Shown: positions 1 through 15,758, counted from the first letter of the stretch. The stretch: 64,000 nucleotides of DNA from Pseudomonas wenzhouensis (GCF_021029445.1 NZ_CP072610.1:1612001-1676000); one strand, 5' to 3'. Made by a program: numbers and translations. Notes: generated by a model not told the origin, from the letters alone.

Positions 1-1
1 C

Positions 2-1012
2 GCGCGCATGGAAGCCGAAGGCCTGAACTCCTATTTCCCCATGGAGCGCCTGGCCGTGATGGGCCTGGTCGAGGTGCTCGGCCGGCTGTTCGAGCTGCTT
101 GGGCGTCGTCGGCAATTGGCGCGTGACCTGATCGCCGCACAGCCGGATGTGTTCATCGGCATCGATGCGCCTGATTTCAACCTTGGCCTCGAGCTCAAGC
201 TGCGCCGCGCCGGAATCAAGACCGTGCACTATGTTAGCCCGTCCGTATGGGCCTGGCGGCAGAAGCGCGTGCTGAAAATTCGCGAAGCCTGCGACCTGAT
301 GCTGACCCTGTTCCCGTTCGAGGCGCAGTTCTACGACGAACATCAGGTGCCGGTGCATTTCGTCGGTCATCCGCTGGCCGATGCGATTCCGTTGCAGGCC
401 GATCGTGCTGCTGCGCGGGCGACGCTGGACCTGCCGCTGGACGAGCCGGTGGTGGCCTTGATGCCGGGGAGCCGTGGCGGTGAGGTTGCGCGCCTCGGTG
501 AGCTGTTTCTTGATGCCGCGATTCGCCTGCGTGCGCTGCGTCCGGGGATTCATTTCCTGCTGCCTTGCGCCACGCTCGAGCGCCGCGAGCAGCTGGAACA
601 GATGCTGGCTGGGCGCGATTTGCCGCTGACACTGCTCAACGGCCGTTCCCACGAAGCCCTGGCTGCCTGTGATGCGGTGTTGATTGCTTCGGGCACCGCC
701 ACTCTGGAGGCATTGCTGTACAAGCGTCCGATGGTGGTGGCCTACCGTGTGGCGCCGCTGACCTACCGGATTCTCAAGCGCCTGGTCAAAAGCCCCTATA
801 TCTCGCTGCCCAATTTGCTGGCCGAGCGTCTGCTGGTGCCCGAGCTGATTCAGGATGCGGCCACGCCCGAGGCGCTGGCTCAGGCCGTGGCGCCGCTGAT
901 CGATGGTGGTCAGGTGCAGACCGAGGGCTTTGATCTGATCCACCGTGCGCTGCGCCGTGATGCCTCGTTATCGGCGGCTGACGCGGTGCTCAAGCTGGCC
1001 GGGCGCGACTGA
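2..1012 (+). CDS. lpxB: Lipid-A-disaccharide synthase LpxB (5' truncated by window)
   Basis: Glycosyltransferase (GT19) that joins UDP-2,3-diacylglucosamine and lipid X to form the lipid A disaccharide at the inner-membrane face. The visible part begins inside the N-terminal domain: the frame is open to base 2 with no initiation context, and the 336 visible residues fall about 40 short of the family's usual 375-385. Supporting motifs are [21 protein letters not shown] and the C-terminal nucleotide-binding stretch around GTATLEALL. It overlaps rnhB by one base, fitting the conserved lpxA-lpxB-rnhB-dnaE order. The methionine at base 8 is internal and not a credible start. Confidence 0.97.
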   Translation, partial: ARMEAEGLNSYFPMERLAVMGLVEVLGRLFELLGRRRQLARDLIAAQPDVFIGIDAPDFNLGLELKLRRAGIKTVHYVSPSVWAWRQKRVLKIREACDLMLTLFPFEAQFYDEHQVPVHFVGHPLADAIPLQADRAAARATLDLPLDEPVVALMPGSRGGEVARLGELFLDAAIRLRALRPGIHFLLPCATLERREQLEQMLAGRDLPLTLLNGRSHEALAACDAVLIASGTATLEALLYKRPMVVAYRVAPLTYRILKRLVKSPYISLPNLLAERLLVPELIQDAATPEALAQAVAPLIDGGQVQTEGFDLIHRALRRDASLSAADAVLKLAGRD

Positions 1013-1608
1013 TGCAGCTGGGGCTCGATTTCACCCTGGTTGAGGAACTGGTCGCCGGCGTTGATGAAGTCGGGCGTGGCCCGCTCTGTGGGGCGGTGGT
1101 CACGGCGGCGGTGATCCTCGACCCGGCGCGGCCGATTCTTGGCCTGAACGATTCGAAGAAGCTCACCGAGGCGCGTCGCACGGTGTTGTTCGATGAGATT
1201 CGCGAGAAGGCTCTGGCCTGGTGCATCGCCCGCGCCGAGGTCGAGGAGATCGACCGCCTGAATATCCTGCACGCCACCATGCTGGCGATGCAACGTGCCG
1301 TCGAAGGCTTGAGCGTCACGCCGAAACTGGCACTGATCGACGGCAACCGTTGCCCGAAACTGGCAGTGCCCAGCGCCCCGGTGGTCAAGGGCGACAGTCG
1401 CGTGCCGGCCATCGCAGCGGCCTCGATCCTGGCCAAGGTCAGCCGTGACCGCGAGATGGTGGAGATGGATCGCCTCTATCCCGGTTACGGCATTGCCGGC
1501 CACAAGGGCTACCCCACACCAGTTCATCTCGAAGCGCTCAAGCGCCTGGGGCCGACGCCGATTCATCGGCGTTCGTTCGGCCCGGTGCGCGCACTGCTCG
1601 AAGTCTGA
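1012..1608 (+). CDS. rnhB: Ribonuclease HII
   Basis: Endonuclease that nicks RNA in RNA-DNA hybrids and removes misincorporated ribonucleotides. The 198-residue product has the RNase HII signature near the N terminus ([12 protein letters not shown], with the catalytic Asp-Glu pair), then LNDSKKL, LIDGN and [15 protein letters not shown]. The length is normal. Its ATG overlaps the lpxB stop by one base (TGATG), implying translational coupling. About 70 bases separate it from dnaE. Confidence 0.98.
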   Translation: MQLGLDFTLVEELVAGVDEVGRGPLCGAVVTAAVILDPARPILGLNDSKKLTEARRTVLFDEIREKALAWCIARAEVEEIDRLNILHATMLAMQRAVEGLSVTPKLALIDGNRCPKLAVPSAPVVKGDSRVPAIAAASILAKVSRDREMVEMDRLYPGYGIAGHKGYPTPVHLEALKRLGPTPIHRRSFGPVRALLEV

Positions 1609-1680
1609 GCCACTGGCCCTCAGCCAGACCCGCTTAGGCTACAATTCGCGCTTTGTCGTTTTCACTTGCAAGGCCGCCTC

Positions 1681-4600
1681 ATGACCCAAGCGTTCGTCCA
1701 TCTGCGTCTGCACACCGAATACTCCCTGGTCGATGGCCTGGTGCGGGTCAAGCCGCTGATCAAGGCCGTTGCCGGGGCCGGCATGCCGGCGGTGGCGGTC
1801 ACCGACATGAGCAACATGTGCTCACTGGTGAAGTTCTACAAGACGGCCATGGGCGCCGGGGTCAAGCCGATCTGCGGCGCCGATATCTGGATGGCCAGCG
1901 CCGAGGAAGACGGCCCGCTGACGCGCCTGACCCTGTTGGCGATGAACGCCAAGGGCTACCGCAACCTTACCGAACTGATCTCTCGTGGCTGGGCCGAAGG
2001 GCAGAGCAACGACCTGGTGATCATTCAGCGTGACTGGGTCAAGGAGGCCGCCGAAGGCCTGATTGCCCTGTCCGGCGCGCGTGAGGGTGAAGTCGGCATG
2101 GCGTTGCTGGCCGGTGACGAAGCCTTGGCCGAGATGCGCCTGCGCGAGTGGATGGCGGCCTTCCCTGAGCGCTTCTACCTGGAAGTGCAACGCACCAGTC
2201 GCGTCGGCGACGAAGAATACCTGCATGCCGCCGTGGCGCTGGCTGATCGTGTCGAGGCGCCACTGGTGGCCACCAACGACGTGCGGTTCATCAAGCAGGA
2301 CGACTTCGAGGCGCACGAAACACGCGTCTGCATCGGCGAGGGTCGTACGCTTGATGACCCGCGTAGGCCGCGCAATTACTCCGATCAGCAGTACCTGAAA
2401 AGCACCGAAGAAATGTGGGAGCTGTTCTCCGATCTGCCAGAAGCACTGGAGAACACCGTCGAGATCGCCAAGCGCTGCAACATCGATGTGCAGCTTGGCA
2501 AATACTTTCTGCCGGACTTCCCCACGCCCAATGGCATGGGCATCGACGACTACCTGCGCCACGCCTCCTTCGAGGGGCTGGAAGAGCGTCTCCAGGTATT
2601 GCTGCCCAAGGACACGCCGGATTACGAGGCCAAGAGGCAGGTCTACATCGACCGCCTCAACTTCGAGCTCGACATCATCATCCAGATGGGTTTCCCCGGT
2701 TACTTCCTGATCGTTATGGACTTCATCCAGTGGGCCAAGAACAACGGCGTGCCGGTCGGCCCTGGCCGGGGCTCGGGTGCCGGTTCGCTGGTGGCCTACG
2801 TGCTGAAGATCACCGACCTTGACCCGTTGGCCTATGACCTGCTGTTCGAGCGTTTCCTCAACCCGGAACGGATTTCCATGCCTGACTTTGACGTCGACTT
2901 CTGCATGGATGGCCGCGACCGGGTGATCGACTACGTGGCCGAGAAGTACGGGCGTAATGCGGTGAGTCAGATCATCACCTTCGGCTCGATGGCGGCCAAG
3001 GCGGTGGTGCGCGATGTGGCGCGGGCGCAGGGCAAGTCCTACGGCCTGGCTGACCGTCTGTCGAAGATGATCCCCTTCGAAGTGGGCATGACCCTGGAGA
3101 AAGCCTACGAGATGGAGGAGCCGCTGCGCGACTTCCTCAAGAGCGACGAGGAAGCCCAGGAAATCTGGGACATGTCGCTCAAGCTCGAAGGCGTGGTGCG
3201 CGGCACCGGCAAGCACGCTGGTGGTGTGGTTATCGCACCGACCAAACTCACCGATTTTTCGCCGATCGCCTGTGACGAAGAGGGCGGCGGCCTGGTGACC
3301 CAGTTCGACAAGGATGACGTCGAGCAGGCCGGCCTGGTCAAGTTCGACTTCCTAGGTTTGCGTACGCTGACCATCATCAAATGGGCGATGGAGACCATCC
3401 ACCGTATCCAGAAGCGCGACGGCGCGCTGGATGAGGATCTGGTCAACATCGACTTCATCCCGCTGGATGACAAGAAAACCTACGACATGCTGCAGAAGGC
3501 GGAGACCACTGCGGTCTTCCAGCTTGAATCGCGCGGCATGAAGGAGCTGATCAAGAAGCTCAAGCCCGACTGCCTGGAAGACATGATCGCACTGGTGGCG
3601 CTGTTCCGCCCTGGCCCGCTGCAATCGGGCATGGTGGACGACTTCATCAACCGTAAGCACGGTCGTGCCGAGCTGTCCTACCCGCACCCGGACTACCAGT
3701 ACGCTGGCCTGGAGCCGGTGCTCAAGCCCACCTACGGCATCATCCTGTACCAGGAACAGGTGATGCAGATCGCCCAGGTGATGGCCGGCTACACCCTCGG
3801 CGGCGCGGACATGCTGCGTCGTGCCATGGGTAAGAAGAAGCCCGAGGAGATGGCCAAGCAGCGCGGTGGCTTCATCGAAGGTTGCGCCAACAATGGCATC
3901 GATGCCGAGTTGGCCGGTAACATCTTCGACCTGGTGGAAAAGTTCGCCGGTTACGGCTTCAACAAGTCGCACTCGGCCGCTTACGGTCTGGTGTCCTACC
4001 AGACTGCCTGGCTCAAGGCGCATTACCCGGCGCCGTTCATGGCCGCGGTGCTCTCGGCGGATATGCACAACACCGACAAGGTGGTTATCCTGGTCGAAGA
4101 GTGCCGCAACATGAAGTTGCGCATCGACCCGCCGGATGTGAACGTTTCCGAGTTCAAGTTCACGGTCAACGATGACGGCCGTATCGTCTACGGTCTCGGT
4201 GCGGTCAAAGGTGTGGGTGAAGGGCCCGTGGAGGCCATCGTCGAATGCCGTGCCGAAGGTGGGCCGTTCAAGGATCTGTTCGACTTCTGCAACCGCGTCG
4301 ACCTCAAACGCATCAACAAACGCACCCTGGAGGCGTTGATCCGCAGCGGCGCACTGGATCGCCTCGGCCCCTATTATCAGGACGAGCTCAAGGCTTATCA
4401 GGCCAGCGTGGACAAGAACCGCGCCGTGCTGCTGGCGTCCATGGAAGAGGCCGTGCAGTCCGCCGAGCAGACCGCGCGCAGCGCCGAGAGCGGCCACATG
4501 GATCTGTTCGGCGGGCTGTTCGCCGAGCCCGAGGCGGACGTCTACGCCAACCACCGCAAGGCCCGCGAGCTGCCGATCAAGGAACGCCTGAAAGGAGAGA

Positions 4601-5211
4601 AGGACACCCTGGGCATCTACCTGTCCGGCCACCCCATCGACGAATACGAAGGCGAGATTCGCCGCTTCGCCCGTCAGCGCATCGTCGAACTCAAGCCGGC
4701 GCGCGACACCCAGGCCATCGCCGGGATGATCGTCAATCTGCGGGTGATGAAGAACAAGAAGGGCGACAAGATGGGTTTCATCACCCTCGACGACCGCTCC
4801 GGGCGTATCGAGGCCTCACTGTTTGCCGATGCCTTCGCCAGCAACCAGGCGCTGCTGCAGAACGATGCACTGGTGGTGGTCGAAGGTGAAGTCAGCAACG
4901 ACGACTTCTCCGGCGGTTTGCGTCTGCGTGCCAAGCGCGTGATGAGCCTGGAGGAGGCGCGCACTGGCCTGGCCGACAGCCTGCGGCTGAAGGTCGCCGG
5001 TGAGGCATTGAAGGGCGATCGTCTGCGTTGGCTGGCCGAGCTGTGCAGCAAGCACAAGGGCGCTTGCCCGGTGACCGTCGACTACAGTGGCGAGGAGGCG
5101 CGCGCCTTGCTTCAATTTGGCGATGCTTGGCGAATCGACCCGGCCGACACTTTGATACAGGCATTGCGTGACCAGTTCGGGCGCGACAACGTCTTTTTGC
5201 ACTACCGCTGA
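1681..5211 (+). CDS. dnaE: DNA polymerase III alpha subunit
   Basis: Catalytic subunit of the replicative polymerase. I chose the ATG at 1681 (protein [15 protein letters not shown], 1176 aa) over an in-frame ATG at 1666, because family members start immediately before the [18 protein letters not shown]-domain motif. Visible in order: N-terminal PHP domain; palm and catalytic region with [10 protein letters not shown] and [13 protein letters not shown] (catalytic aspartates); helix-hairpin-helix region around [10 protein letters not shown]; and an OB-fold near [23 protein letters not shown]. Length is typical of gammaproteobacterial DnaE. It lies between rnhB and accA, as in other pseudomonads. 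Confidence 0.98.
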   Translation: MTQAFVHLRLHTEYSLVDGLVRVKPLIKAVAGAGMPAVAVTDMSNMCSLVKFYKTAMGAGVKPICGADIWMASAEEDGPLTRLTLLAMNAKGYRNLTELISRGWAEGQSNDLVIIQRDWVKEAAEGLIALSGAREGEVGMALLAGDEALAEMRLREWMAAFPERFYLEVQRTSRVGDEEYLHAAVALADRVEAPLVATNDVRFIKQDDFEAHETRVCIGEGRTLDDPRRPRNYSDQQYLKSTEEMWELFSDLPEALENTVEIAKRCNIDVQLGKYFLPDFPTPNGMGIDDYLRHASFEGLEERLQVLLPKDTPDYEAKRQVYIDRLNFELDIIIQMGFPGYFLIVMDFIQWAKNNGVPVGPGRGSGAGSLVAYVLKITDLDPLAYDLLFERFLNPERISMPDFDVDFCMDGRDRVIDYVAEKYGRNAVSQIITFGSMAAKAVVRDVARAQGKSYGLADRLSKMIPFEVGMTLEKAYEMEEPLRDFLKSDEEAQEIWDMSLKLEGVVRGTGKHAGGVVIAPTKLTDFSPIACDEEGGGLVTQFDKDDVEQAGLVKFDFLGLRTLTIIKWAMETIHRIQKRDGALDEDLVNIDFIPLDDKKTYDMLQKAETTAVFQLESRGMKELIKKLKPDCLEDMIALVALFRPGPLQSGMVDDFINRKHGRAELSYPHPDYQYAGLEPVLKPTYGIILYQEQVMQIAQVMAGYTLGGADMLRRAMGKKKPEEMAKQRGGFIEGCANNGIDAELAGNIFDLVEKFAGYGFNKSHSAAYGLVSYQTAWLKAHYPAPFMAAVLSADMHNTDKVVILVEECRNMKLRIDPPDVNVSEFKFTVNDDGRIVYGLGAVKGVGEGPVEAIVECRAEGGPFKDLFDFCNRVDLKRINKRTLEALIRSGALDRLGPYYQDELKAYQASVDKNRAVLLASMEEAVQSAEQTARSAESGHMDLFGGLFAEPEADVYANHRKARELPIKERLKGEKDTLGIYLSGHPIDEYEGEIRRFARQRIVELKPARDTQAIAGMIVNLRVMKNKKGDKMGFITLDDRSGRIEASLFADAFASNQALLQNDALVVVEGEVSNDDFSGGLRLRAKRVMSLEEARTGLADSLRLKVAGEALKGDRLRWLAELCSKHKGACPVTVDYSGEEARALLQFGDAWRIDPADTLIQALRDQFGRDNVFLHYR

Positions 5212-5217
5212 TATGCG

Positions 5218-5296
5218 AGAGGAAAATTCCTCTTCGTGACAGCAAAGGCACCCGAGGGTGTCGACCCGCTGCGCCCTATCCCTTAAGGTAGGGCGC
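5218..5296. other. Two inverted repeats between dnaE and accA
   Basis: Just after the dnaE stop there is a perfect 7-bp inverted repeat (5218-5224 with 5227-5233, AGAGGAA/TTCCTCT). A second has arms GCGCCCTA (5271-5278) and TAGGGCGC (5289-5296) and a self-complementary CC-TTAA-GG core. Neither is followed by a T-run, so they are not clear intrinsic terminators. They may stabilise or attenuate the accA transcript; that is inference. Confidence 0.4.
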
Positions 5297-5348
5297 CTAA
5301 TGGATACAGCTCCCCGGCCACTTGGCCGTCGACGCAAGACGGATGACT

Positions 5349-6299
5349 ATGAACCCGAATTTCCTCGATTTCGAACAGCCGATCGCCGACCTGCAAGCCA
5401 AGATCGAAGAGCTACGCCTGGTTGGTAATGACAATTCGCTGAATATCGGCGACGAGATTGCCCGCCTGCAGGACAAGAGCAGCGCCCTGACCGAAAGCAT
5501 CTTCGGCAACCTGACCAGCTGGCAGATCGCGCAGCTGGCGCGTCACCCACGCCGCCCCTACACCCTGGATTACATCCAGCACATCTTCACCGAGTTCGAC
5601 GAGCTGCATGGTGATCGTCACTTCTCCGACGACGCCGCCATCGTCGGTGGTGTGGCGCGTCTGGGTGATCAGCCGGTGATGATCATCGGTCACCAGAAAG
5701 GCCGCGAAGTACGCGAGAAGGTGCGCCGAAACTTCGGCATGCCGCGCCCGGAGGGCTACCGCAAGGCCTGCCGCCTGATGGAAATGGCCGAGCGCTTCAA
5801 GATGCCGATCCTCACCTTCATCGACACCCCTGGCGCCTACCCGGGTATTGATGCCGAAGAGCGTGGCCAGAGCGAGGCCATCGCCTGGAACCTGCGGGTG
5901 ATGGCGCGCCTGAAAACCCCGATCATCGCCACCGTTATCGGTGAAGGTGGCTCCGGCGGTGCGCTGGCCATCGGTGTCTGCGACCAGCTGAACATGCTGC
6001 AATACTCCACCTACTCGGTGATCTCGCCGGAAGGTTGCGCCTCGATCCTCTGGCGCACTGCCGAGAAGGCGCCGGATGCTGCCGAAGCCATGGGCATCAC
6101 CGCCGAACGCCTGAAGGATCTGGGTATCGTCGATCAGGTGATCGCCGAGCCTCTCGGCGGCGCGCACCGTGATCCGGTCGCGGCATCCGAGTCTATCCGT
6201 CAGGAGCTGACCAAGCAGCTCGCCAGCCTGCAGAAGCACGATACCGACGCGCTGCTCAAGCGTCGTTACGATCGCCTGATGAGCTACGGCATCGCCTGA
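5349..6299 (+). CDS. accA: Acetyl-CoA carboxylase carboxyltransferase subunit alpha
   Basis: Alpha subunit of the carboxyltransferase half of acetyl-CoA carboxylase, the first committed step of fatty acid synthesis. The start at 5349 gives [16 protein letters not shown] and 316 residues, the usual Pseudomonas length. In-frame ATGs at 5322 and 5343 would add a non-conserved extension. The crotonase-like core is visible, with [24 protein letters not shown] and [11 protein letters not shown]. It follows dnaE by 137 bases containing inverted repeats. Confidence 0.98.
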   Translation: MNPNFLDFEQPIADLQAKIEELRLVGNDNSLNIGDEIARLQDKSSALTESIFGNLTSWQIAQLARHPRRPYTLDYIQHIFTEFDELHGDRHFSDDAAIVGGVARLGDQPVMIIGHQKGREVREKVRRNFGMPRPEGYRKACRLMEMAERFKMPILTFIDTPGAYPGIDAEERGQSEAIAWNLRVMARLKTPIIATVIGEGGSGGALAIGVCDQLNMLQYSTYSVISPEGCASILWRTAEKAPDAAEAMGITAERLKDLGIVDQVIAEPLGGAHRDPVAASESIRQELTKQLASLQKHDTDALLKRRYDRLMSYGIA

Positions 6300-6316
6300 G
6301 GCTCTCAGCGGCTGTT

Positions 6317-6382
6317 GTAGGGTGCGCTGTGCGCACCAATGGCTGTAGTCGTCGGTATCCTGGTGCGCACCGCGCACCCGAC
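6317..6382. repeat. REP inverted-repeat pair, GTAGGGTGCGC family
   Basis: The left arm (6317-6338, beginning GTAGGGTGCGC) and right arm (6361-6382) are inverted repeats matching at about 20 of 22 positions, separated by 22 bases. The same arm sequence recurs as a pair at 15759-15809. The 5'-GTAG head and paired arrangement match Pseudomonas REP/REPIN elements. It lies between accA and the accA terminator. Confidence 0.7.
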
Positions 6383-6402
6383 GATATCTATCGCACACCA
6401 CC

Positions 6403-6428
6403 ACGGGCCTTCGGGCCCGTTGTTGTTT
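6403..6428 (+). terminator. Intrinsic terminator downstream of accA
   Basis: A perfect 7-bp stem (ACGGGCC at 6403-6409 with GGCCCGT at 6414-6420) closes a TTCG tetraloop and is followed by TGTTGTTT. It lies about 100 bases after the accA stop and 12 bases before the tilS start, so some read-through into tilS, or a promoter close to tilS, must be assumed. Confidence 0.7.
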
Positions 6429-6439
6429 AAGCTTGGCCG

Positions 6440-7762
6440 ATGACCGATCTCAGCATTCGCCTGCGCCAGGCCATGCAGCCGTGGCACACGGCTCCTGCCT
6501 GGCGTATTGCCTTCTCCGGTGGCCTGGACTCCAGCGTGCTGCTGCATCTGCTCGCCGATTGGGCGCGGCACGAGGATCTGCCGCCTCTCTCCGCCATTCA
6601 TGTCCATCATGGCCTGCAGCCGGCGGCCGATGCCTGGCCGGAGCATTGCGCGCAGTTTTGTGCCCGCCTGGATATTCCCTTGGAGGTCGTCAGGGTGCAG
6701 GTGGCGCCCGGGGCAAGTCTGGAGCAGGCCGCGCGGCGGGTGCGTTATGCAGCGTTCGCTGAGCGACTGGGCTCTGGCGAGGTATTGCTTGGCGCCCAGC
6801 ATCGTGATGACCAGGCCGAAACCCTGTTGTTTCGTCTGTTGCGGGGCGCTGGCGTGCGCGGGCTGGCGGCGATGCCGGTCAGTCGGCCGTTGGGGCAGGG
6901 CAGCCTGGTTCGGCCGCTGCTCGAATGCTCACGGGCTGAGTTGCAGGCCTATGCGCAGAGGCGTGGGCTTGCCTGGGTCGAGGATCCGAGCAACGCCGAC
7001 GAGCGTTTCAGTCGCAATTTCCTGCGTAGGCAGGTGATGCCGCTGCTGGCCGAGCGCTGGCCGCAGGTGACGGCAAGCCTTGCACGCAGCGCCGGCCATC
7101 TGGGCGAGGCCCAGCAACTGCTGGAAGAGCTTGCCGAGATGGACCTGTTGGCTGCGCGTGGCGTTTGCGCATTTCCCTGGTTGCCTTTGCCTTCTCTGGA
7201 TTTGTCGGCCGTTACCGCGCTGAGCGATGCGCGTCAGCGCAATTTGCTGCGGCATTGGCTGGCGCCCTTGAGCCGCATGCCCGATAGCGATCACTGGGGC
7301 GGTTGGTGTGACCTGCGTGATGCGGCCACGGATGCGGCGCCGATCTGGAAACTGGCCGATGGCGAGTTGCACCGTGCCGATGGGCGGCTTTGGTGGCTCA
7401 GTGGTGAGTGGCTGCGGCCGCTCGATTCACTCGATCTACCCTGTGACTCGTTTTCCGAATCGGTCGAACTTCCCGGCAATGGTCATGTGCATCTACAGGG
7501 CGAGTTGCCGCAAGGTCACTGGCATTTGCGTTACCGCCAGGGCGGTGAGTCGCTGCAGCTGCCGGGGCGTGGCCGGCGTGATCTCAAGCGTCTGCTCAAT
7601 GAGCTGCGCGTGCCGGCATTCGTGCGCCCACGCCTGCCGCTGCTGTTCGATGGCGATGAGCTGATGGCGGTGGCGAACCTGTCGCAATCGTCAGAAATCC
7701 AGGCTGGCGGGGCGACTCTGCACTGGTCGCCGCCTATCGGCGCGCAAGGTTTGAGCTGGTAA
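6440..7762 (+). CDS. tilS: tRNA(Ile)-lysidine synthetase
   Basis: ATP-dependent enzyme that converts cytidine 34 of the AUA-decoding tRNA-Ile to lysidine, changing both codon and charging specificity. The 440-residue product carries the N-terminal PP-loop motif FSGGLDSSVLL (about residues 25-35), then GAQHRDDQAETLLFRLLRG. The longer C-terminal region includes the substrate-binding part LPGRGRRDLKRLLNELRVPAFVR. Length and position (accA-tilS-pyrG) are as in other pseudomonads. Confidence 0.96.
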   Translation: MTDLSIRLRQAMQPWHTAPAWRIAFSGGLDSSVLLHLLADWARHEDLPPLSAIHVHHGLQPAADAWPEHCAQFCARLDIPLEVVRVQVAPGASLEQAARRVRYAAFAERLGSGEVLLGAQHRDDQAETLLFRLLRGAGVRGLAAMPVSRPLGQGSLVRPLLECSRAELQAYAQRRGLAWVEDPSNADERFSRNFLRRQVMPLLAERWPQVTASLARSAGHLGEAQQLLEELAEMDLLAARGVCAFPWLPLPSLDLSAVTALSDARQRNLLRHWLAPLSRMPDSDHWGGWCDLRDAATDAAPIWKLADGELHRADGRLWWLSGEWLRPLDSLDLPCDSFSESVELPGNGHVHLQGELPQGHWHLRYRQGGESLQLPGRGRRDLKRLLNELRVPAFVRPRLPLLFDGDELMAVANLSQSSEIQAGGATLHWSPPIGAQGLSW

Positions 7763-7883
7763 GGCCTTTCGGGTAGACTACGCTCCCGTCTTAATACAGC
7801 TTTTGCCGACTCCCTCAGGGAGCTTGGCGGGCATGCCATTGTTCGTACTGATGGCGATCCTTTGCTTTCCCCGGCGGCACTGA

Positions 7884-11831
<3,948 letters not shown>

Positions 11832-11846
11832 TTACTGCGTGGTAGA

Positions 11847-11873
11847 AAAGGGCGACGCAAGTCGCCCTTTTTT
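11847..11873 (+). terminator. Intrinsic terminator of eno
   Basis: The stem GGGCGAC/GTCGCCC around a GCAA loop, preceded by AAAA and followed by a run of T, starts 15 bases after the eno stop. The A-run and T-run also make it a candidate bidirectional terminator. Confidence 0.9.
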
Positions 11874-11898
11874 GTGGCGGCCTAGCGCTGGTGCGGCA

Positions 11899-11948
11899 TG
11901 TAGGAGCGGATTTATCCGCGAATTTTCGCGGCTGAAGCCGCTCCTACA
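11899..11948. repeat. REP inverted-repeat pair, GTAGGAGCGG family
   Basis: A 50-base palindromic element whose arms TGTAGGAGCGGATTTATCCG and the complement of CGGCTGAAGCCGCTCCTACA match the most common Pseudomonas REP type. It lies in the eno-ftsB gap. A related pair occurs at 45175-45246. Confidence 0.8.
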
Positions 11949-12115
11949 AGGGCTGTGCCATTGCTGATATGACCTTTTTCGTCGGCGTTTCGTCGATTTC
12001 CGGGAACCCTTGCACGGATGCAGAACCTTAAACCCCATGTCACTCATCAGTCGGCTTCTTTTCAAGCATGAACGCAGCCCCTACCATGCCGATGACTCAA
12101 TCTGCGAGCCGCTCC

Positions 12116-12394
12116 ATGCGTAGTCCGTACTGGCTGTTCATCGTGCTGATCCTGCTGCTTGCCGGTCTGCAGTATCGTCTGTGGGTTGGCGAGGGCAGTC
12201 TTGCCCAGGTCAGCCGTCTGCAGCAGCAGATCGCCGAGCAGCAAGGCGAGAACGAGCGCCTGCTGGAGCGCAACCGTATCCTCGAGGCCGAGGTGATGGA
12301 GCTCAAGCGCGGCATGGAGACCGTCGAAGAGCGTGCGCGACAGGAGCTGGGCATGCTCAAAGAGGGTGAAACCCTCTACCTGCTGACCGAATGA
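12116..12394 (+). CDS. ftsB: Cell division protein FtsB
   Basis: Small bitopic membrane protein of the FtsQLB divisome complex. From the chosen start (MRSPYWLFIVLILLLAG, 92 aa) it has one transmembrane helix at about residues 4-21, then a coiled coil rich in Glu/Gln/Arg (QQQIAEQQGENERLLERN) and the conserved VEERARQELGMLKEGETLY tail. In-frame ATGs at 12068 and 12092 would give 108 or 100 residues; none has a strong Shine-Dalgarno sequence, and I followed family length. It overlaps ispD by 4 bases. Confidence 0.93.
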   Translation: MRSPYWLFIVLILLLAGLQYRLWVGEGSLAQVSRLQQQIAEQQGENERLLERNRILEAEVMELKRGMETVEERARQELGMLKEGETLYLLTE

Positions 12395-13089
12395 GCGTCC
12401 AGTTCTGGCTGGTGATCCCGGCGGCGGGCGTTGGGGCGCGGATGGCCGCTGACCGCCCCAAGCAGTACCTGCAGATCGCCGGTCGCTGCATCCTCGAACA
12501 CAGCCTGCATTGCTTTCTCGATCATCCCGGCTTATTGGGCGCCATGGTCTGCGTGGCGGCGGACGATCCGTTCTGGCCGCAGCTCCCGGTTGCCAGAGAC
12601 CCGCGTCTACGCCGCGCGCCCGGTGGGCGCGAGCGGGCCGATTCAGTACTGGCCGGGTTGCAGGCGCTGCTTGCTGAGGGCGCAGGCGCCGAGGACTGGG
12701 TGCTGGTGCATGACGCCGCGCGGCCCAATCTCGCCAGGCAGGACCTGGATCGTCTTTTGGTAAGCCTGGCCGATGATCCGGTGGGCGGCCTGCTGGCCGT
12801 GCCGGCGCGCGATACGCTCAAGCGTGCCAGTGCCGAAGGTCGGGTGGCGCAGACGGTCGATCGCAGCGTGATCTGGCAGGCCTACACACCGCAGATGTTC
12901 CGCCTGGGGGCGCTGCAAGGGGCTCTGGCGCAGGCGCTGGCCGAAGGCGTCGCAGTGACCGATGAGGCCTCGGCCATGGAGTGGTCAGGGCAAGCCCCGC
13001 GTCTGATCGAAGGCCGGGCAGATAACCTCAAGGTCACCCGCCCGGAAGATTTGCATTACCTGCAGTGCATATGGTCGCCGGAGCGTTGA
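12391..13089 (+). CDS. ispD: 2-C-methyl-D-erythritol 4-phosphate cytidylyltransferase
   Basis: Third enzyme of the MEP isoprenoid pathway, transferring CMP to methylerythritol phosphate. The 232-residue product has the N-terminal nucleotide-binding motif PAAGVGARMAADRPKQYL and conserved VLVHDAARPN and TDEASAMEW. It overlaps ftsB by 4 bases (ATGA). The next MEP gene, ispF, is 3.7 kb downstream, separated by hpf, a LysR gene and adhC-fghA. Confidence 0.97.
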   Translation: MSVQFWLVIPAAGVGARMAADRPKQYLQIAGRCILEHSLHCFLDHPGLLGAMVCVAADDPFWPQLPVARDPRLRRAPGGRERADSVLAGLQALLAEGAGAEDWVLVHDAARPNLARQDLDRLLVSLADDPVGGLLAVPARDTLKRASAEGRVAQTVDRSVIWQAYTPQMFRLGALQGALAQALAEGVAVTDEASAMEWSGQAPRLIEGRADNLKVTRPEDLHYLQCIWSPER

Positions 13090-13104
13090 ACGGCAGGTGA
13101 CATG

Positions 13105-13428
13105 TCAGTGGGTCCAGGGCTTGGCTTCTTTGCCCAGGTTGCGATCCAGCGCATTGGTCAGCTTGTTCATGGCGCCATCGATGGCTTGCTGCAGTTCTTC
13201 GGCATCGTGGGATACCGTCAGCGGGTCGCGACCTTTCATCCGCGCCTCGACCTTGCAGCGTTTATCCTGCGGGCCGCTCTTTAGCGCGTTCTCGTCGGAG
13301 AGGTGGACTTCGATCCGGGTGAGGTGGTCCTCGTAGCGTTGCAGTTTGCTGCGCACGCGATTACTGATGTCGTCCGTGAAGGCCATCGACGAGGTAACGT
13401 GTTTACCGCTATTGACCAGAACCTGCAT
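13105..13428 (-). CDS. Short ribosome hibernation-promoting factor (HPF/RaiA family)
   Basis: The 107-residue protein resembles the short HPF/YfiA fold: beta-rich start MQVLVNSGKHV, the helix ISNRVRSKLQRYEDHLTRIEV, then VEARMKGRDPLTVSHDAEELQQAIDGAMNKL. Family members bind the 30S decoding centre and inactivate ribosomes in stationary phase. I chose the ATG at 13428 because GAGG lies about 8 bases upstream; an in-frame ATG at 13434 is also possible. It converges on ispD. It lacks the long-HPF C-terminal domain and differs from a canonical rpoN-linked HPF in locus, so the exact paralogue is unsure. Confidence 0.85.
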   Translation of the reverse strand: MQVLVNSGKHVTSSMAFTDDISNRVRSKLQRYEDHLTRIEVHLSDENALKSGPQDKRCKVEARMKGRDPLTVSHDAEELQQAIDGAMNKLTNALDRNLGKEAKPWTH

Positions 13429-13572
13429 AACCATGTCCTCATGCTGCTGAGTGGGTGAGCCCCGCGTGTCTATGGGAGCATCACGTGTGACGCGGCAGCC
13501 AGGGTGCAAGTTTCAAACTGGCTTGTGACAATGCATTGCGGTTCAGCGGAGCGACAGCGTGGTTGCCGCGCG

Positions 13573-14469
13573 TCAGGCTGGCTCGCTGTACTCGCGGCGC
13601 TGGCTCAATCCCAGGCGTAGCCAGTCGATCAACTGACGCACCTTGGGCGAGAGATGGCGCTGCTGCGGATACAACGCCCAGACTGCGGTGTTGGGTGGCC
13701 GATGCTGTTCCAGCAGGGAAATCAGCCGCCCACTGCGCAAGTGTTCGAGGACGTAGTAGTCCGGTAGCTGGCACAGGCCAAAACCACGCAGCGCGGCATC
13801 GAGTACGGCCTGGCCGCTGTTGCAGCGCCAGTTGCCTTGCACGCGCACCTGGGTTTCCCGGCCGTTTTCGGCGAAGCTCCAGTGATCGCTGCTGCCGATC
13901 AGGCAGTTGTGACGGGCCAGCTCCGACAGCGAATGTGGGCGGCCATAGCGCTGCAGGTAGTCAGGCGCGGCGCACAGGTACATTTCCCGGGGCGCCAGGC
14001 GTGCCGCCATCAATCGCGAGTCCTGCAGGCGGCCGAGGCGAATGGCCAGATCCAGGCCATCGTGCAGCAGGTCCAGTTGACGGTTGCTCAGCTCGATCTC
14101 GACCCGCAACTGCGGGTGTCGGGCCATGAAGTCATTCACCAGTGGCACGATGAAGCGTTCACCGTAGGCCACCGCGCAGGTCATGCGCAGCAGCCCCTTG
14201 GGCTCCGCGCCGAGGTCGCCGACTGCGCGCAGTGCCTCTTCGCGCGCATCCTGCAGGCGCTGGCAATGCTGCAGAAACAACTGCCCGGCCTCAGTCAGCG
14301 CCACGCGCCGGGTACTGCGGTAGAACAGGCGACTTTGCAGGCGATCCTCCAGGCGCGCCACCTGGCGACTGACTTGTGAGGTAGACAGGCCCAGGCGTTC
14401 GGCGGCCGCAACGAACTGGCCGCATTCAGCCACGGCGACGAACTCGTCGAGCCCTTCCCAGCGATTCAT
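13573..14469 (-). CDS. LysR-type transcriptional regulator next to adhC-fghA
   Basis: The 298-residue protein starts MNRWEGLDEFVAVAECG, with a winged helix-turn-helix at about residues 5-65 (AAERLGLSTSQVSRQVARLE) and a periplasmic-binding-like effector domain. It is divergent from adhC with about 140 bases between starts, the usual arrangement for a LysR regulator and its target. By position it probably controls formaldehyde detoxification, like the LysR-type GfnR I recall at this locus in P. aeruginosa; that assignment is inference. An in-frame upstream ATG at 14523 is possible but has no family support. Confidence 0.9.
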   Translation of the reverse strand: MNRWEGLDEFVAVAECGQFVAAAERLGLSTSQVSRQVARLEDRLQSRLFYRSTRRVALTEAGQLFLQHCQRLQDAREEALRAVGDLGAEPKGLLRMTCAVAYGERFIVPLVNDFMARHPQLRVEIELSNRQLDLLHDGLDLAIRLGRLQDSRLMAARLAPREMYLCAAPDYLQRYGRPHSLSELARHNCLIGSSDHWSFAENGRETQVRVQGNWRCNSGQAVLDAALRGFGLCQLPDYYVLEHLRSGRLISLLEQHRPPNTAVWALYPQQRHLSPKVRQLIDWLRLGLSQRREYSEPA

Positions 14470-14526
14470 GGCGTGCCCCCCCCTGTGTCGGTGATGACCG
14501 AGCATATTATCCCTGTACAGCAATAA

Positions 14527-15720
<1,194 letters not shown>

Positions 15721-15758
15721 TGACACGCCGTGCGGCCTCATGGCTGCACGGATTCTCG

